64,000 nucleotides of DNA from Parvibaculum sp040216885 (GTDB lineage: Bacteria; Pseudomonadota; Alphaproteobacteria; Parvibaculales; Parvibaculaceae). The notes beneath the pieces were generated by a model. It was given only the letters and a program-made list of their open reading frames with translations, was not told the origin of the DNA and ran no database searches. Shown one piece after another: positions 17,114-25,756 of the stretch. The DNA is taken from contig JAVJOG010000007.1 in assembly GCA_040216885.1 (NCBI GenBank), positions 62,001 to 126,000 of the forward strand, in the 5' to 3' direction. Both the position numbers and the translations under genes were made by a program. Within the stretch, counting starts at the first letter, position 1. Every line of letters begins with the position of its first letter.

Positions 17114-20100
17114 TCAGCCGAAGCGCGCCTCAAGCGTCGCCAGCGTCTCGGACGTCACCGTGCCCGTCGCTTCCAGCCCCTCGGTCATCTGGTAGCTGAG
17201 GATGGCGTCGCGGGTGCGCGGGCCCATCAGCCCGTCGGGCGAGCCGGCATCGTAGCCGAGCCGGTTGAGCAGCGCCTGCGTGCGGGCGATGGCGTCGCGC
17301 GTCGGCGCCGCTTCGCCGCCGATATTGCCCACCGCCGACACGTCCCAGCTCTTCAGTGTGCTGATGTCGCCATTGGCAAGCGGTTCCGGCGTCCGCGCGC
17401 GCCATGTTTCGGCAGCCACCTTTGCCTTGGCGAGGTCGGCGGCGTCCATCGTCGCGGCCAGCGCATCGCGCTTGGCGGCCGCGCCCTTGTCGCCGCCCTT
17501 GGCGGCGATCGCGAGCCATTTATAGGCCTCGATGGGGTTCTTCTCGATGCCGAGGCCGCGTTCGTTGAGCACGGCGAGATTGTACTGGCTGTCGCCGAGG
17601 CCGTAATTGGCGGCGGCATCGAACCATTTGGCGGCGGTCGCGAAATCCTGCGCGGTGCCGCGTCCTTCCGCGTGAATGACCGCGAGATTGTGCATCGCCT
17701 TCACATTGCCGCTTTCCGCTGCCTTCTCGTAAAGCGCGCGCGCCCTGGCGTCGTCCTGCGGAACGCCACGCCCCTTCTCGTATTGCGTGGCGAGGCGGTA
17801 TTGCGCGATGGCAAGGTCCTGATTGGCGGCGCGCTCGAACCATTCGGCGGCGCGCGCCATGTCCTGCGACACGCCCTCGCCATTGGCGAAGCGTTGCCCG
17901 AGTTCGTATTGCGCCGCCGCGTCGCCGCGCGTCGCCGCATCCATCAGCGTCAGCCGTGCCGGTTCGACAGGCGCGGTCTCGACGGGCTTTGCCGGTGCCG
18001 CCGTTGCGGGCGCCGCCGGTGTCAGCGTCGCCTGGCCGGCCGGCTGCGCGGTCGCGGGTTTCGGCGTTGCGGGCTTCGGCGCGGGCACCAGCGCTTCGTC
18101 CGGCGCTTTCGCCGCCGGTGTCGTTGCAGGTGTCGTGGTGGACGCCGGCGTCGCGGCCTCGCTTGCCGCCGCGCCGGCGTCTTCCGGACTGGCCTCCGGA
18201 TTTTCGTTCGGGATGGCGCCGCCCGGTGCAAGCACTGAAGGTTGCGGCGCGCTCTGCTCGACGATCGGGCGTTCGGGCTGCGCGATGCGCGGCGCCGGGC
18301 CTTCATTCAGCATGACATAGGCGCCGGCCATCAGCGCCAGCAACACAAAGCTCGCCGCAAGACCGGTGATCAGTTTGCGCCGGCCGGCGCCGTTGTCCTC
18401 GGCCGAAAAACGTGCCGGCGATTCCGGATAGCCGGGCGCCGGCGGTGTGCCGTAATAGGGTTCCTGCCGCGGCGCCTGTCCGCCTTGCGCGGCGGCCTGC
18501 GCGGCGCGGCGCGCGGCGGCGAGAAAATCATTGGCGGCGCGCTGTCCGGCGTTTTCCATCGGCGGCGGCGCGGGATCGGGCGGAATGACGCCGTCATCGA
18601 CCGGCGCACGCATCTGTGCGTCGTCATGGCTCTCATCGTCGGCGGGATAGGGCGGCGGCGCGTCATTCCCATAAGACGCTTCTCTCTCATAGGGCGCGTC
18701 GGCAGGCGGCGGCGCCGAAACCGTCGGCGCGGCGGTGCGTCCCCAATCGGTTGCGTTGAGCGCAGGCCCGAGATTGCCGCCCATTGCCGGATTGAGCATC
18801 GGCGGCGCGTCGAATTGCGGCAGCGGGAAGCCGGGCCCGGACGGCGCGAAACCCGCGGCAACGCCGGCATTGAGCTGCGGCGAAAGCGTCGCTTGCTTCA
18901 CGGCCTTGGTTTCGCGTTCGAGATAGCCGAGGCGGTTCGTCATCTTCTCGATCATCGACTGCAGCGTCGTCAGCGCCTCGCGGTCGCGATTGTCGGTCGC
19001 GCTCAGATTTTCGTTGATGCCGGCAATCGCCTGTTCGACGGTCTGGGCCGCCTGCATCGTCAGTTGTTCGTTGTGTTCGAGGCGTTGCGCCATCTGTTCG
19101 AGACGTTGCGCCAGCGCCTGCGGAATTTCGTGGCGCTGCACATTGTCGAGGTCTTCGAGCTTGCGCGCGATGCTGCTGACGCTCGTCTCGAAAGTCTTGA
19201 CCGTTTCCTCGGTACGATGTTCGGTCTGCTCCAGCCGCCGCGCCATTTGCTCAAGGCTCGTCTGGAGCCGGTCGATGGTGGCGCGCTGGTTTTCGGCTTG
19301 CGACTTCTCCTCGATGGCTTTCAGCGCGGCTTCCACGGCCTGCGGGCCGATGCCGGTGACGCCGTGCTCCATCTTTTCCATGCGCGTCGCAAGCTGCATC
19401 AGCGCATCTTCGAGCGCGCGTGCCCTTTTCTTGGCTTCCTCGCGCTCGGTTTCCTCTTCCGCCGTTTCGACGCGGTCCGAAAGCGAAGCCAGCGACTGGC
19501 GGATTTCGCTCAGCGTTTCGTCGGTGCGCCGCTCGGTCGCGTCGAGATGATCGACGACCGCATTGACGGCTTTTTCGAGCGTCTGGATCGTGCGCGCATC
19601 CTCGGGGCGCAGACCGCCGCGCGCGCGCTCGGCGCGCTCCATGCGTTCGTGAAGCTGCTGCAATTTCCGGTCGAGCGGATCCAGCGATCGCGCATCGGAA
19701 ACCCGGGCCTCGGAATATCTGTCGTCCATGTCGTACTCCGACTGGTCGATGCGCTGGGCGAGTTGTCCCACCGTCGCTTCGAGCCTGCGCGTCATTTCCG
19801 CGGTGCGGCGTTCGCTGTTCTCGACCCGCTGCACCACCTCGCGCACCGCCTCGGCCACGGGGGCGAGATCGACCCCGGACACAGATTTCGGCTCGGCCGG
19901 CGCCGGTTGCGGCGCGGCCTCGGGCGGCGGCGCATAGGCATTCCGGTAGGCAGCGGAACCGGCGCCGTCGGCGCCCACTTCGTCCGTGCCTGTATCCATG
20001 ATGACCTGGTTCAGCCACGCGCCGAGCGTCACGCCCGCCCGCCGGGCAGCTTGCTTGGCCGCCTCGCGCGCCTCGGGCTCAATGCCCTTGACGCTCCATG

Positions 20101-20125
20101 GAACCCCCGGTCTCATCCGAATCAC
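17114..20125 (-). CDS. podJ: PodJ-like polarity protein: coiled coil, TM, Sel1 repeats, peptidoglycan-binding
   Basis: A 1003-residue protein with the domain order of PodJ, the Caulobacter/Agrobacterium polar organiser (about 970 residues). Residues 1-45 are a short basic helix pair (GIEPEAREAAKQAARRAG). Residues 65-420 are coiled coil with heptad-like runs such as LEQMARRLEQTEHRTEETV. A Pro/Ala-rich disordered linker follows, with one membrane helix near 585-607 (LITGLAASFVLLALMAGAYV). A further Ala/Pro linker leads to Sel1-like repeats at about 725-890 (AAQYELGQRFANGEGV and three more), and a C-terminal peptidoglycan-binding domain at 935-1003. The N-terminal half should be cytoplasmic and the rest periplasmic. 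The start is GTG 20125, or ATG 20116 three codons in. PodJ identity rests on architecture only. Confidence 0.8.
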   Translation of the reverse strand: MIRMRPGVPWSVKGIEPEAREAAKQAARRAGVTLGAWLNQVIMDTGTDEVGADGAGSAAYRNAYAPPPEAAPQPAPAEPKSVSGVDLAPVAEAVREVVQRVENSERRTAEMTRRLEATVGQLAQRIDQSEYDMDDRYSEARVSDARSLDPLDRKLQQLHERMERAERARGGLRPEDARTIQTLEKAVNAVVDHLDATERRTDETLSEIRQSLASLSDRVETAEEETEREEAKKRARALEDALMQLATRMEKMEHGVTGIGPQAVEAALKAIEEKSQAENQRATIDRLQTSLEQMARRLEQTEHRTEETVKTFETSVSSIARKLEDLDNVQRHEIPQALAQRLEQMAQRLEHNEQLTMQAAQTVEQAIAGINENLSATDNRDREALTTLQSMIEKMTNRLGYLERETKAVKQATLSPQLNAGVAAGFAPSGPGFPLPQFDAPPMLNPAMGGNLGPALNATDWGRTAAPTVSAPPPADAPYEREASYGNDAPPPYPADDESHDDAQMRAPVDDGVIPPDPAPPPMENAGQRAANDFLAAARRAAQAAAQGGQAPRQEPYYGTPPAPGYPESPARFSAEDNGAGRRKLITGLAASFVLLALMAGAYVMLNEGPAPRIAQPERPIVEQSAPQPSVLAPGGAIPNENPEASPEDAGAAASEAATPASTTTPATTPAAKAPDEALVPAPKPATPKPATAQPAGQATLTPAAPATAAPAKPVETAPVEPARLTLMDAATRGDAAAQYELGQRFANGEGVSQDMARAAEWFERAANQDLAIAQYRLATQYEKGRGVPQDDARARALYEKAAESGNVKAMHNLAVIHAEGRGTAQDFATAAKWFDAAANYGLGDSQYNLAVLNERGLGIEKNPIEAYKWLAIAAKGGDKGAAAKRDALAATMDAADLAKAKVAAETWRARTPEPLANGDISTLKSWDVSAVGNIGGEAAPTRDAIARTQALLNRLGYDAGSPDGLMGPRTRDAILSYQMTEGLEATGTVTSETLATLEARFG

Positions 20126-20315
20126 TATGCCCGTTAACCCTCTGGGGCAGTATAAACCGCGCTATCTGGTATTACGAACGCGCGCTGACCCAAAACCTTG
20201 TAGCGGTTGCGCAGGCGCCGGCCGATGTCTGAACACAGGCCGGCAACCTCCCTCATAAAGCGCCAACCTAGGTAAAGACCGGGTTAACGGGCGCGATTTC
20301 AGGGGGGTCTCGGCG

Positions 20316-21392
20316 TCAGCCCACGGAATGATCGTTGCGCAGCCCGAGCATTGCCACATCGCTCCATTTCGACCACGCGCGGGCATGGGCCAGTGCCCGG
20401 CCATAGGAGGCCGCGATCCGGCCCGCGAGATCGCTGCTCGCCGCAAGTTCGGCCAGCACCTCGCGCGCCGCCCCGGCCATCGCTTCGGCGACCGGTTCCG
20501 GCCATGTCCTGAGCGCCGTGCCGCCGGCCGCCACCAGTCCGGCAAAGGCCTCGGCGTTGTGGAAGGTGAAGTCGGCCAGCGTTTCGGCGGCACTCGCCAT
20601 CGCCGCGCCGCGTACGATTTCCTTGAGGTCCGGCGCGAGGCTCTCGAACTTCGCCTTGTTGACCGTCAGTTCGAGCGCCGGCCCTGCTTCGTGGAAGGCC
20701 GGCAGGTAGTAATAGCGCGCGGCCTTGTTGAGTCCGAAAGCGATGTCGTTCCACGGACCGACCCATTCGGCGGCGTCGATCGTGTTGTTCTTCATCGCGG
20801 TGAAAATCTCGCCGGGCGGCGTCAGCACGACGCTGGCGCCGAGCCTGCGCATCACCTCGCCGCCGAGCCCCGCGATGCGGAACTTCAACCCCTTGATGTC
20901 GTTGAGCGAATTGACTTGCCTGCGAAACCAGCCGCCCGCCTGCACGCCGCTTGATCCGGCGTAAAAAGGCACCACGCCGAACGGCGCATAGGCTTCGTTC
21001 CACAGCGCCTGTCCGCCGCCGAACTGCAGCCAACCGGCCATTTCCGGCGCCATCATCCCGAAGGGCACGCCGGTGAAATAGTGGAAGACCGGGTTCTTGC
21101 CCTGCCAGTAATAGGGCGTGCCGTGCCCCATTTCGCAGGTGCCCTGCGACACGGCATCGAACACCTCGAAAGGCGGCACAAGCTCGCCGGCGCCGAAAAG
21201 CTTCACCGTCAGCCGCCCGCCCGACATCGCGCCGATCCGGTCGGCCAGCCGCTGCGCATTGACGCCGACGCCCGGCGCGCCCGTCGGCCAGGCCGTCGCC
21301 ATTTTCCATTCGATGGCGCCCTCGGCGCGCGCCAGCGCCGGCATGGCAAGCGCGCCGGCCGCCGCGCCGCCGATAAACTCTCTGCGTTTCAT
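20316..21392 (-). CDS. TRAP transporter substrate-binding protein, DctP family
   Basis: A 358-residue periplasmic binding protein. It starts with a twin-arginine-like signal, MKRREFIGGAAAGALAMPAL, suggesting Tat export. The body shows DctP features: WPTGAPGVGVNAQRLADRI, GELVPPFEVFDAVSQG, and NNTIDAAEWVGPWND, the last typical of the TakP-like 2-oxo-acid binders. It would deliver organic acids to a DctQ/DctM permease, but no permease genes are next to it. The flanking genes are podJ-like and a CAP lipoprotein. The ligand is unknown; TakP similarity suggests a keto or carboxylic acid. Confidence 0.88.
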   Translation of the reverse strand: MKRREFIGGAAAGALAMPALARAEGAIEWKMATAWPTGAPGVGVNAQRLADRIGAMSGGRLTVKLFGAGELVPPFEVFDAVSQGTCEMGHGTPYYWQGKNPVFHYFTGVPFGMMAPEMAGWLQFGGGQALWNEAYAPFGVVPFYAGSSGVQAGGWFRRQVNSLNDIKGLKFRIAGLGGEVMRRLGASVVLTPPGEIFTAMKNNTIDAAEWVGPWNDIAFGLNKAARYYYLPAFHEAGPALELTVNKAKFESLAPDLKEIVRGAAMASAAETLADFTFHNAEAFAGLVAAGGTALRTWPEPVAEAMAGAAREVLAELAASSDLAGRIAASYGRALAHARAWSKWSDVAMLGLRNDHSVG

Positions 21393-21470
21393 GGTGCTGC
21401 TTCCCCGAAATTCGATCGTGCGAGCATCTCACCTCGCGGGCCCGCCCGGCAATGGCCCGGAAACGGGTTG

Positions 21471-22019
21471 TCAGTTCCCGGCGAAAACCTGCACGGCGAT
21501 GATCCGCGTCCCCGCCCGCCCGATGCCGACGCCGCTGCGCGTTGCGTCTGCCGCCTGCATGTTCTGCCGGTGCTGCGGGCTCTGCGCCCATTTCTCGACC
21601 ATGAGCTTCGCCAGCGCCGCATCGTTCATCGCGGCGTAGCTGGGCCCCTCCACCACCTGGACGTTTTCCGAGATGCGGGCGCTGAAGTTCTTGTCGACCG
21701 CCAGTACCCGTTCGCGCGGGCCCTGGCCTTCAGGATTGTGATGGCCGAAATAGCCGCGCAGCGCCATGTCGGTGGCATGGACCGCAGCGGCGCGCTGCAG
21801 CGTTGCGTCTGTCGCAAGCACGCCGGCGCCGCGCGTCTTGCGCCATTCATTGACCGCGTTCGTCACGGCGCGGCCGAGCGGCGTGTCGGCCTCGGCCGTG
21901 GCACTGGCTGCGGTTGGCAGGCTTGTGGTGCTGACATTGACGGGCGGCTGCTCCCGCGCCGGGCCGGGCGCGCATGCCGCCAGCATCGAAATCGCCGCAA
22001 GGGCCGCAATCGGTCGCAT
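21471..22019 (-). CDS. CAP-domain (SCP-like) lipoprotein
   Basis: A 182-residue protein with a lipoprotein signal: MRPIAALAAISMLAAC, lipobox LAAC with Cys16. The mature part is a CAP/SCP domain (residues 50-180) recognisable by AAAVHATDMALRGYFGHHNP, then ISENVQV and WAQSPQHRQNM. Bacterial CAP proteins of this YkwD type are secreted and of uncertain function; some bind lipids. ATG 22019 has GGAGG seven bases upstream, whereas the 41-codon upstream extension has no signal sequence. It is divergent from the MerR regulator. Confidence 0.87.
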   Translation of the reverse strand: MRPIAALAAISMLAACAPGPAREQPPVNVSTTSLPTAASATAEADTPLGRAVTNAVNEWRKTRGAGVLATDATLQRAAAVHATDMALRGYFGHHNPEGQGPRERVLAVDKNFSARISENVQVVEGPSYAAMNDAALAKLMVEKWAQSPQHRQNMQAADATRSGVGIGRAGTRIIAVQVFAGN

Positions 22020-22077
22020 GTCATGCCTCCGTGCAAGTCGCGGCGAACATACCAGATCGGCCGTCCGCCGCCGCCTC

Positions 22078-22106
22078 TTGACGCTTACGTCAACGTAAAC
22101 TAGAGT
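22078..22106 (+). promoter_or_regulatory. Promoter and MerR/LiuR-type operator of the beta-oxidation operon
   Basis: TTGACG (22078-22083) and TAGAGT (22101-22106) are separated by 17 bases. A perfect palindrome, TTACGT-CA-ACGTAA (22085-22098), fills the spacer. LiuR-type MerR regulators are reported to bind palindromes built on ACGT half-sites. The next gene encodes such a regulator, so autoregulation is likely. Confidence 0.7.
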
Positions 22107-22171
22107 CCGGCCCACATCAAAAAAACGGCAGAAAAAAGCCAAAAATATCGCATTCAGGGAGCGATCATCTC

Positions 22172-22681
22172 ATGGACCAGCAGCTTCACAGCGCCATCGA
22201 GGCGCCCCGCCGCACGACCCGCGATGCCGCCGGCGAGACCTTCTCGATCACCCAGCTCGCCGAGGAATTCGGCCTGACGACCCGCGCCATCCGTTTCTAC
22301 GAGGACAAGGGCCTTCTCGCGCCCGAACGCCGCGGCCAGACCCGCGTCTACCACCCGCGCGACCGTGCCCGCCTGACGCTGATCGTGCGCGGCAAGAACG
22401 TCGGGCTGGCGCTGGCCGAGATCAAGGAAATCCTGAGCCACTACGACCAGGAAGACGGCGGCGTGACGCAAAACCGCGTCGCCATCGGCAAGTTCCGCCG
22501 CCGCATCGAAAGTCTCCGCGAGCAACGCAGCGAGATCGACCTCCAGATCAGGACGCTGGAAGAGAGCTGCGCCCGCCTCGAGGCGCAGATCGCGGCCAGC
22601 GAAAAGCGCGACCGGGCCGAAAAGAAGCTTGTCGCCTCCGAAGCGGCGAAGACGAAAAAGCCGGAAAAGGCTATCGTCTGA
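22172..22681 (+). CDS. MerR-family regulator, LiuR-like
   Basis: A 169-residue MerR regulator. The winged helix (residues 25-95) has FSITQLAEEFGLTTRAIRFY, then EDKGLLAPERRGQTRVYHPR. A long C-terminal coiled coil (110-150, REQRSEIDLQIRTLEESCAR) follows, and no metal-binding cysteines are visible. The N-terminal sequence is close to LiuR, a regulator of branched-chain amino acid and fatty acid degradation in proteobacteria. It heads a beta-oxidation operon (52-base gap to the first acyl-CoA dehydrogenase), and an ACGT palindrome lies in the upstream promoter. It probably senses an acyl-CoA and releases the operon. Confidence 0.88.
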   Translation: MDQQLHSAIEAPRRTTRDAAGETFSITQLAEEFGLTTRAIRFYEDKGLLAPERRGQTRVYHPRDRARLTLIVRGKNVGLALAEIKEILSHYDQEDGGVTQNRVAIGKFRRRIESLREQRSEIDLQIRTLEESCARLEAQIAASEKRDRAEKKLVASEAAKTKKPEKAIV

Positions 22682-22733
22682 GGCTTGGCGCGGCCGGCAA
22701 GGACCGGCCCCGCAAACCCGCCGGAGGAAACCC

Positions 22734-24527
22734 ATGCCGACCTACAAAGCGCCGCTGCGTGAATACCGCTTCCTGCTGAACGAGCTGCTGGACTTCTCGC
22801 AATACGGCGACCTGCCGGGCTTTGCCGACGCGCCGGCCGATCTCGTCGACGCCATTCTCGAGGAAGCGGCGAAGCTGACCGAAGAAGTGCTGCAGCCCTT
22901 AAACCAGATCGGCGACCGCGAAGGCTGCAAGCTTGAAAACGGCGTGGTGACGACGCCCGCGGGCTTCAAGGACGCTTACAAATTGCTGGTCGATGGCGGC
23001 TGGCCGGCGCTTGTTGCCGACACGGAATATGGCGGGCAGGGCCTTCCGAACGCGCTCGGCGTCATTTTCAACGAAATGGTCTCGTCGGCAAACATGGCCT
23101 TCGGCATGTATCCGGGCCTGAGCCACGGCGCCTATTCGGCGCTGTCGCAGCACGGCACCGACGAACAGAAAAAGAAATACCTGCCGAAGCTCGTGACCGG
23201 CGAATGGACCGGCACGATGAACCTGACCGAGCCGCATTGCGGAACCGATCTCGGTCTGTTGCGTTCGAAGGCCGTGCCGGTCGGCGACGGCTCCTACAAG
23301 ATCAGCGGCCAGAAGATATTCATTTCCGCCGGCGACCACGATCTCGCCGACAACATTTTGCATCTGGTGCTCGCCCGCATCGAAGGCGGTCCCGCCGGCG
23401 TCAAGGGCATCTCGCTCTTCCTGGTGCCGAAATTCATGGTCAACGACGACGGCTCGCTCGGAAACCGCAATGGTGTTTCGGTCGGCTCGCTCGAAGAGAA
23501 GATGGGCATCCACGGCAACGCCACCTGCGTGCTGAACTACGACGAGGCGATCGGCTGGCTGGTCGGCGAGGAGCACAAAGGCCTGCGCGCCATGTTCACG
23601 ATGATGAACGAGGCCCGTCTCGGCGTCGGCCTGCAGGGTCTCTCGCAATCCGAAGTCGCCTACCAGAACGCGGTCACCTACGCGCTGGAGCGCTTGCAGG
23701 GCCGCGCGCTGACCGGACCCAAGGCCGAGGACAAGCCCGCCGACCCGCTGATCGTCCATCCCGACATCCGCCGCATGCTGCTGAACGCCAAATCCTTCAA
23801 CGAAGGAGCCCGCGCGCTCCTCGTCTGGACGGCGCTGCACGGCGACCTTTCGCATCGCTCGAACGATGAAAAGACCCGCGAGTTCGGTGACGACATGATG
23901 TCGCTGCTGACGCCGGTGCTGAAAGGCTATTTCACCGATCGCGGCTTCGCCCATGCGGTCGATGCGCAGCAGGTCTATGGCGGTCACGGTTATATCGACG
24001 AATGGGGCATGGGCCAGTTCGTGCGCGATGCCCGCATCGCGATGATCTATGAAGGCGCCAACGGCGTGCAGGCGCTCGACCTCGTCGGCCGCAAGCTGGC
24101 GCAGAACGGAGGCCGCGGCGTCTTCGCCTTCTTCAAGGCTATCGACGATTTCATCGCTGCCAACAAGGCGAACGCCGATCTGAAGCCTTTCCTCGACCCG
24201 CTCGCCGCCGCGCGCAAGGATCTTGAAACGGCAACCATGTGGTTCATGGAAAACGCGCTTGCAAATCCCGATCATGCCGGCGCTGGCTCGACGCCCTACA
24301 TGCATCTCTTCGGCGTCACCGGTCTCGCCTTCATGTGGGCGATGATGGCGAAAGTCTCGTTCGACAGGCTCGCCGCCCAAAGTGAGGACGACAGGACCTG
24401 GTACGAAACGAAAATCAAGACAGGCCGCTTCTACATGGAACATGTCGTGCCCGAAACGGCGATGCACCTCGCGCGCATCCGCCACGGCGCCGACCCCATG
24501 ATGGCGATGGCCGCCAATGAATTCTGA
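22734..24527 (+). CDS. Acyl-CoA dehydrogenase with C-terminal domain, FadE5/AcdA type
   Basis: A 597-residue flavoenzyme, longer than ordinary acyl-CoA dehydrogenases (about 380). It has the PF12806-type C-terminal extension found in FadE5-like enzymes that take a broad range of acyl chain lengths. TGTMNLTEPHCGTDLGLLRS is the substrate/FAD loop. RIAMIYEGANGVQALDL carries the catalytic Glu in the usual IYEG position. The frame is open from 22629, but ATG 22734 has GGAGG and gives the normal N terminus MPTYKAPLREYRFLL. It performs the first step of beta-oxidation, passing electrons to ETF. It is the second gene of the MerR operon. Confidence 0.93.
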   Translation: MPTYKAPLREYRFLLNELLDFSQYGDLPGFADAPADLVDAILEEAAKLTEEVLQPLNQIGDREGCKLENGVVTTPAGFKDAYKLLVDGGWPALVADTEYGGQGLPNALGVIFNEMVSSANMAFGMYPGLSHGAYSALSQHGTDEQKKKYLPKLVTGEWTGTMNLTEPHCGTDLGLLRSKAVPVGDGSYKISGQKIFISAGDHDLADNILHLVLARIEGGPAGVKGISLFLVPKFMVNDDGSLGNRNGVSVGSLEEKMGIHGNATCVLNYDEAIGWLVGEEHKGLRAMFTMMNEARLGVGLQGLSQSEVAYQNAVTYALERLQGRALTGPKAEDKPADPLIVHPDIRRMLLNAKSFNEGARALLVWTALHGDLSHRSNDEKTREFGDDMMSLLTPVLKGYFTDRGFAHAVDAQQVYGGHGYIDEWGMGQFVRDARIAMIYEGANGVQALDLVGRKLAQNGGRGVFAFFKAIDDFIAANKANADLKPFLDPLAAARKDLETATMWFMENALANPDHAGAGSTPYMHLFGVTGLAFMWAMMAKVSFDRLAAQSEDDRTWYETKIKTGRFYMEHVVPETAMHLARIRHGADPMMAMAANEF

Positions 24528-24552
24528 AAAATACACCTCAGGGAGACGATGA

Positions 24553-25710
24553 ATGAGTCTGAATGCCGGATACAAATCGCCTTGGCTGACCGAGGAACTG
24601 GAAATTCTCCAGGGCGCCGTCCGCAAGTTCTACGAGAAGGAGTTTCTGCCGCATAGCGAGCGGTGGGACGAACAGGGCAGCGTCGATCGCGATGCCTGGC
24701 TCAAGGCGGGCGAAGCCGGCATTCTCTGTGCTTCCATCAAGGAAGAGTATGGTGGCGGCGGCGGCACTTTCGCCCACGAAATGGTCATTGCCGAAGAGCA
24801 GGGTCGCATCGGCATTTCCGGTTTCGGCAACTCCGTCCATTCCGGCATCGTCGCACATTACATCCAGTCCTATGGCACCGAGGACCAGAAGAAGAAATGG
24901 CTGCCGAAGATGGCAACCGGCGAAATTGTCGGCGGCATCGCCATGACCGAACCGGGCACCGGCTCCGATCTTCAGGGCGTCAAGACGACAGCGAAGAAGT
25001 CCGGCAACCAGTATGTCGTGAACGGCCAGAAGACTTTCATCACCAACGGCCAGCAGGCAAACCTCATCTGCGTCGTCGCGAAGACGGACCCGTCGGGCGG
25101 CGCCAAGGGTACCTCGCTCATCATGGTCGAAACCGACGAGGTCGAAGGCTTCCGCCGCGGCCGAAATCTGAAGAAACTCGGCATGAAGGCGCAGGACACT
25201 TCCGAGCTATTCTTCGACGATGTGAAGGTGCCGACCTCCAATCTCCTCGGTACCGAGGAAGGCAAGGGCTTCTTCCAGCTGATGCAGCAGCTTCCGCAGG
25301 AACGTCTCATCATCGCGGTGCAGGCCTGTGTCGCGATGGAAATGGCGCTCAAATACACGACCGACTATGTGAAGGAGCGCACCGCCTTCGGCCAGCGCAT
25401 CCTCGATTTCCAGAACACGCAATTCAAGCTTGCCGAATGCAAGACGGAGGCGACCATCGCGCGTGTCTTCGTCGACGACTGCGCGGTGAAGCTGCTCGAC
25501 GGCAAGCTCGATGCCACCACCGCCGCGATGGCGAAATGGTGGACGACGCAGAAGCAGAACGAGATCGTCGATACCTGCCTCCAGTTCTTCGGCGGCTTCG
25601 GCTACATGATGGAATATCCCATCGCGAAGCTCTACGCGGATGCACGCGTCCAGAAGATTTACGGCGGCACGAACGAAATCATGAAGATGCTGATCGCCCG
25701 CACGCTCTGA
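24553..25710 (+). CDS. Long-chain acyl-CoA dehydrogenase (ACADL-like)
   Basis: A 385-residue acyl-CoA dehydrogenase. AMTEPGTGSDLQGVKT is the family loop, and the C terminus reads QKIYGGTNEIMKMLIARTL. The usual catalytic Glu of the IYEG motif is Gly here. As in mammalian LCAD, the base is instead expected in LPQERL, where Glu250 is present. It introduces the 2,3-double bond into medium/long acyl-CoAs. ATG 24553 has GGGAG eight bases upstream, and the gap to the preceding gene is 25 bases. Having two dehydrogenases in one operon suggests split chain-length ranges. Confidence 0.93.
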   Translation: MSLNAGYKSPWLTEELEILQGAVRKFYEKEFLPHSERWDEQGSVDRDAWLKAGEAGILCASIKEEYGGGGGTFAHEMVIAEEQGRIGISGFGNSVHSGIVAHYIQSYGTEDQKKKWLPKMATGEIVGGIAMTEPGTGSDLQGVKTTAKKSGNQYVVNGQKTFITNGQQANLICVVAKTDPSGGAKGTSLIMVETDEVEGFRRGRNLKKLGMKAQDTSELFFDDVKVPTSNLLGTEEGKGFFQLMQQLPQERLIIAVQACVAMEMALKYTTDYVKERTAFGQRILDFQNTQFKLAECKTEATIARVFVDDCAVKLLDGKLDATTAAMAKWWTTQKQNEIVDTCLQFFGGFGYMMEYPIAKLYADARVQKIYGGTNEIMKMLIARTL

Positions 25711-25756
25711 AGGCGTGCCGCGACGGAAAACAACAAGTCCCCCAGGGAGACATCGA

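Noticed and set aside
18242..20137. 631-codon plus-strand open frame
   Set aside because: It mirrors the podJ-like gene; its Arg/Leu/Phe-rich composition comes from the other strand's coiled-coil codons.
20126..20315. CtrA site upstream of the podJ-like gene
   Set aside because: Isolated GTTAAC strings occur, but no TTAA-N7-TTAA pair with the right spacing.
22899..24626. 575-codon minus-strand frame
   Set aside because: It is antisense to the FadE5-type gene, which has full domain evidence.
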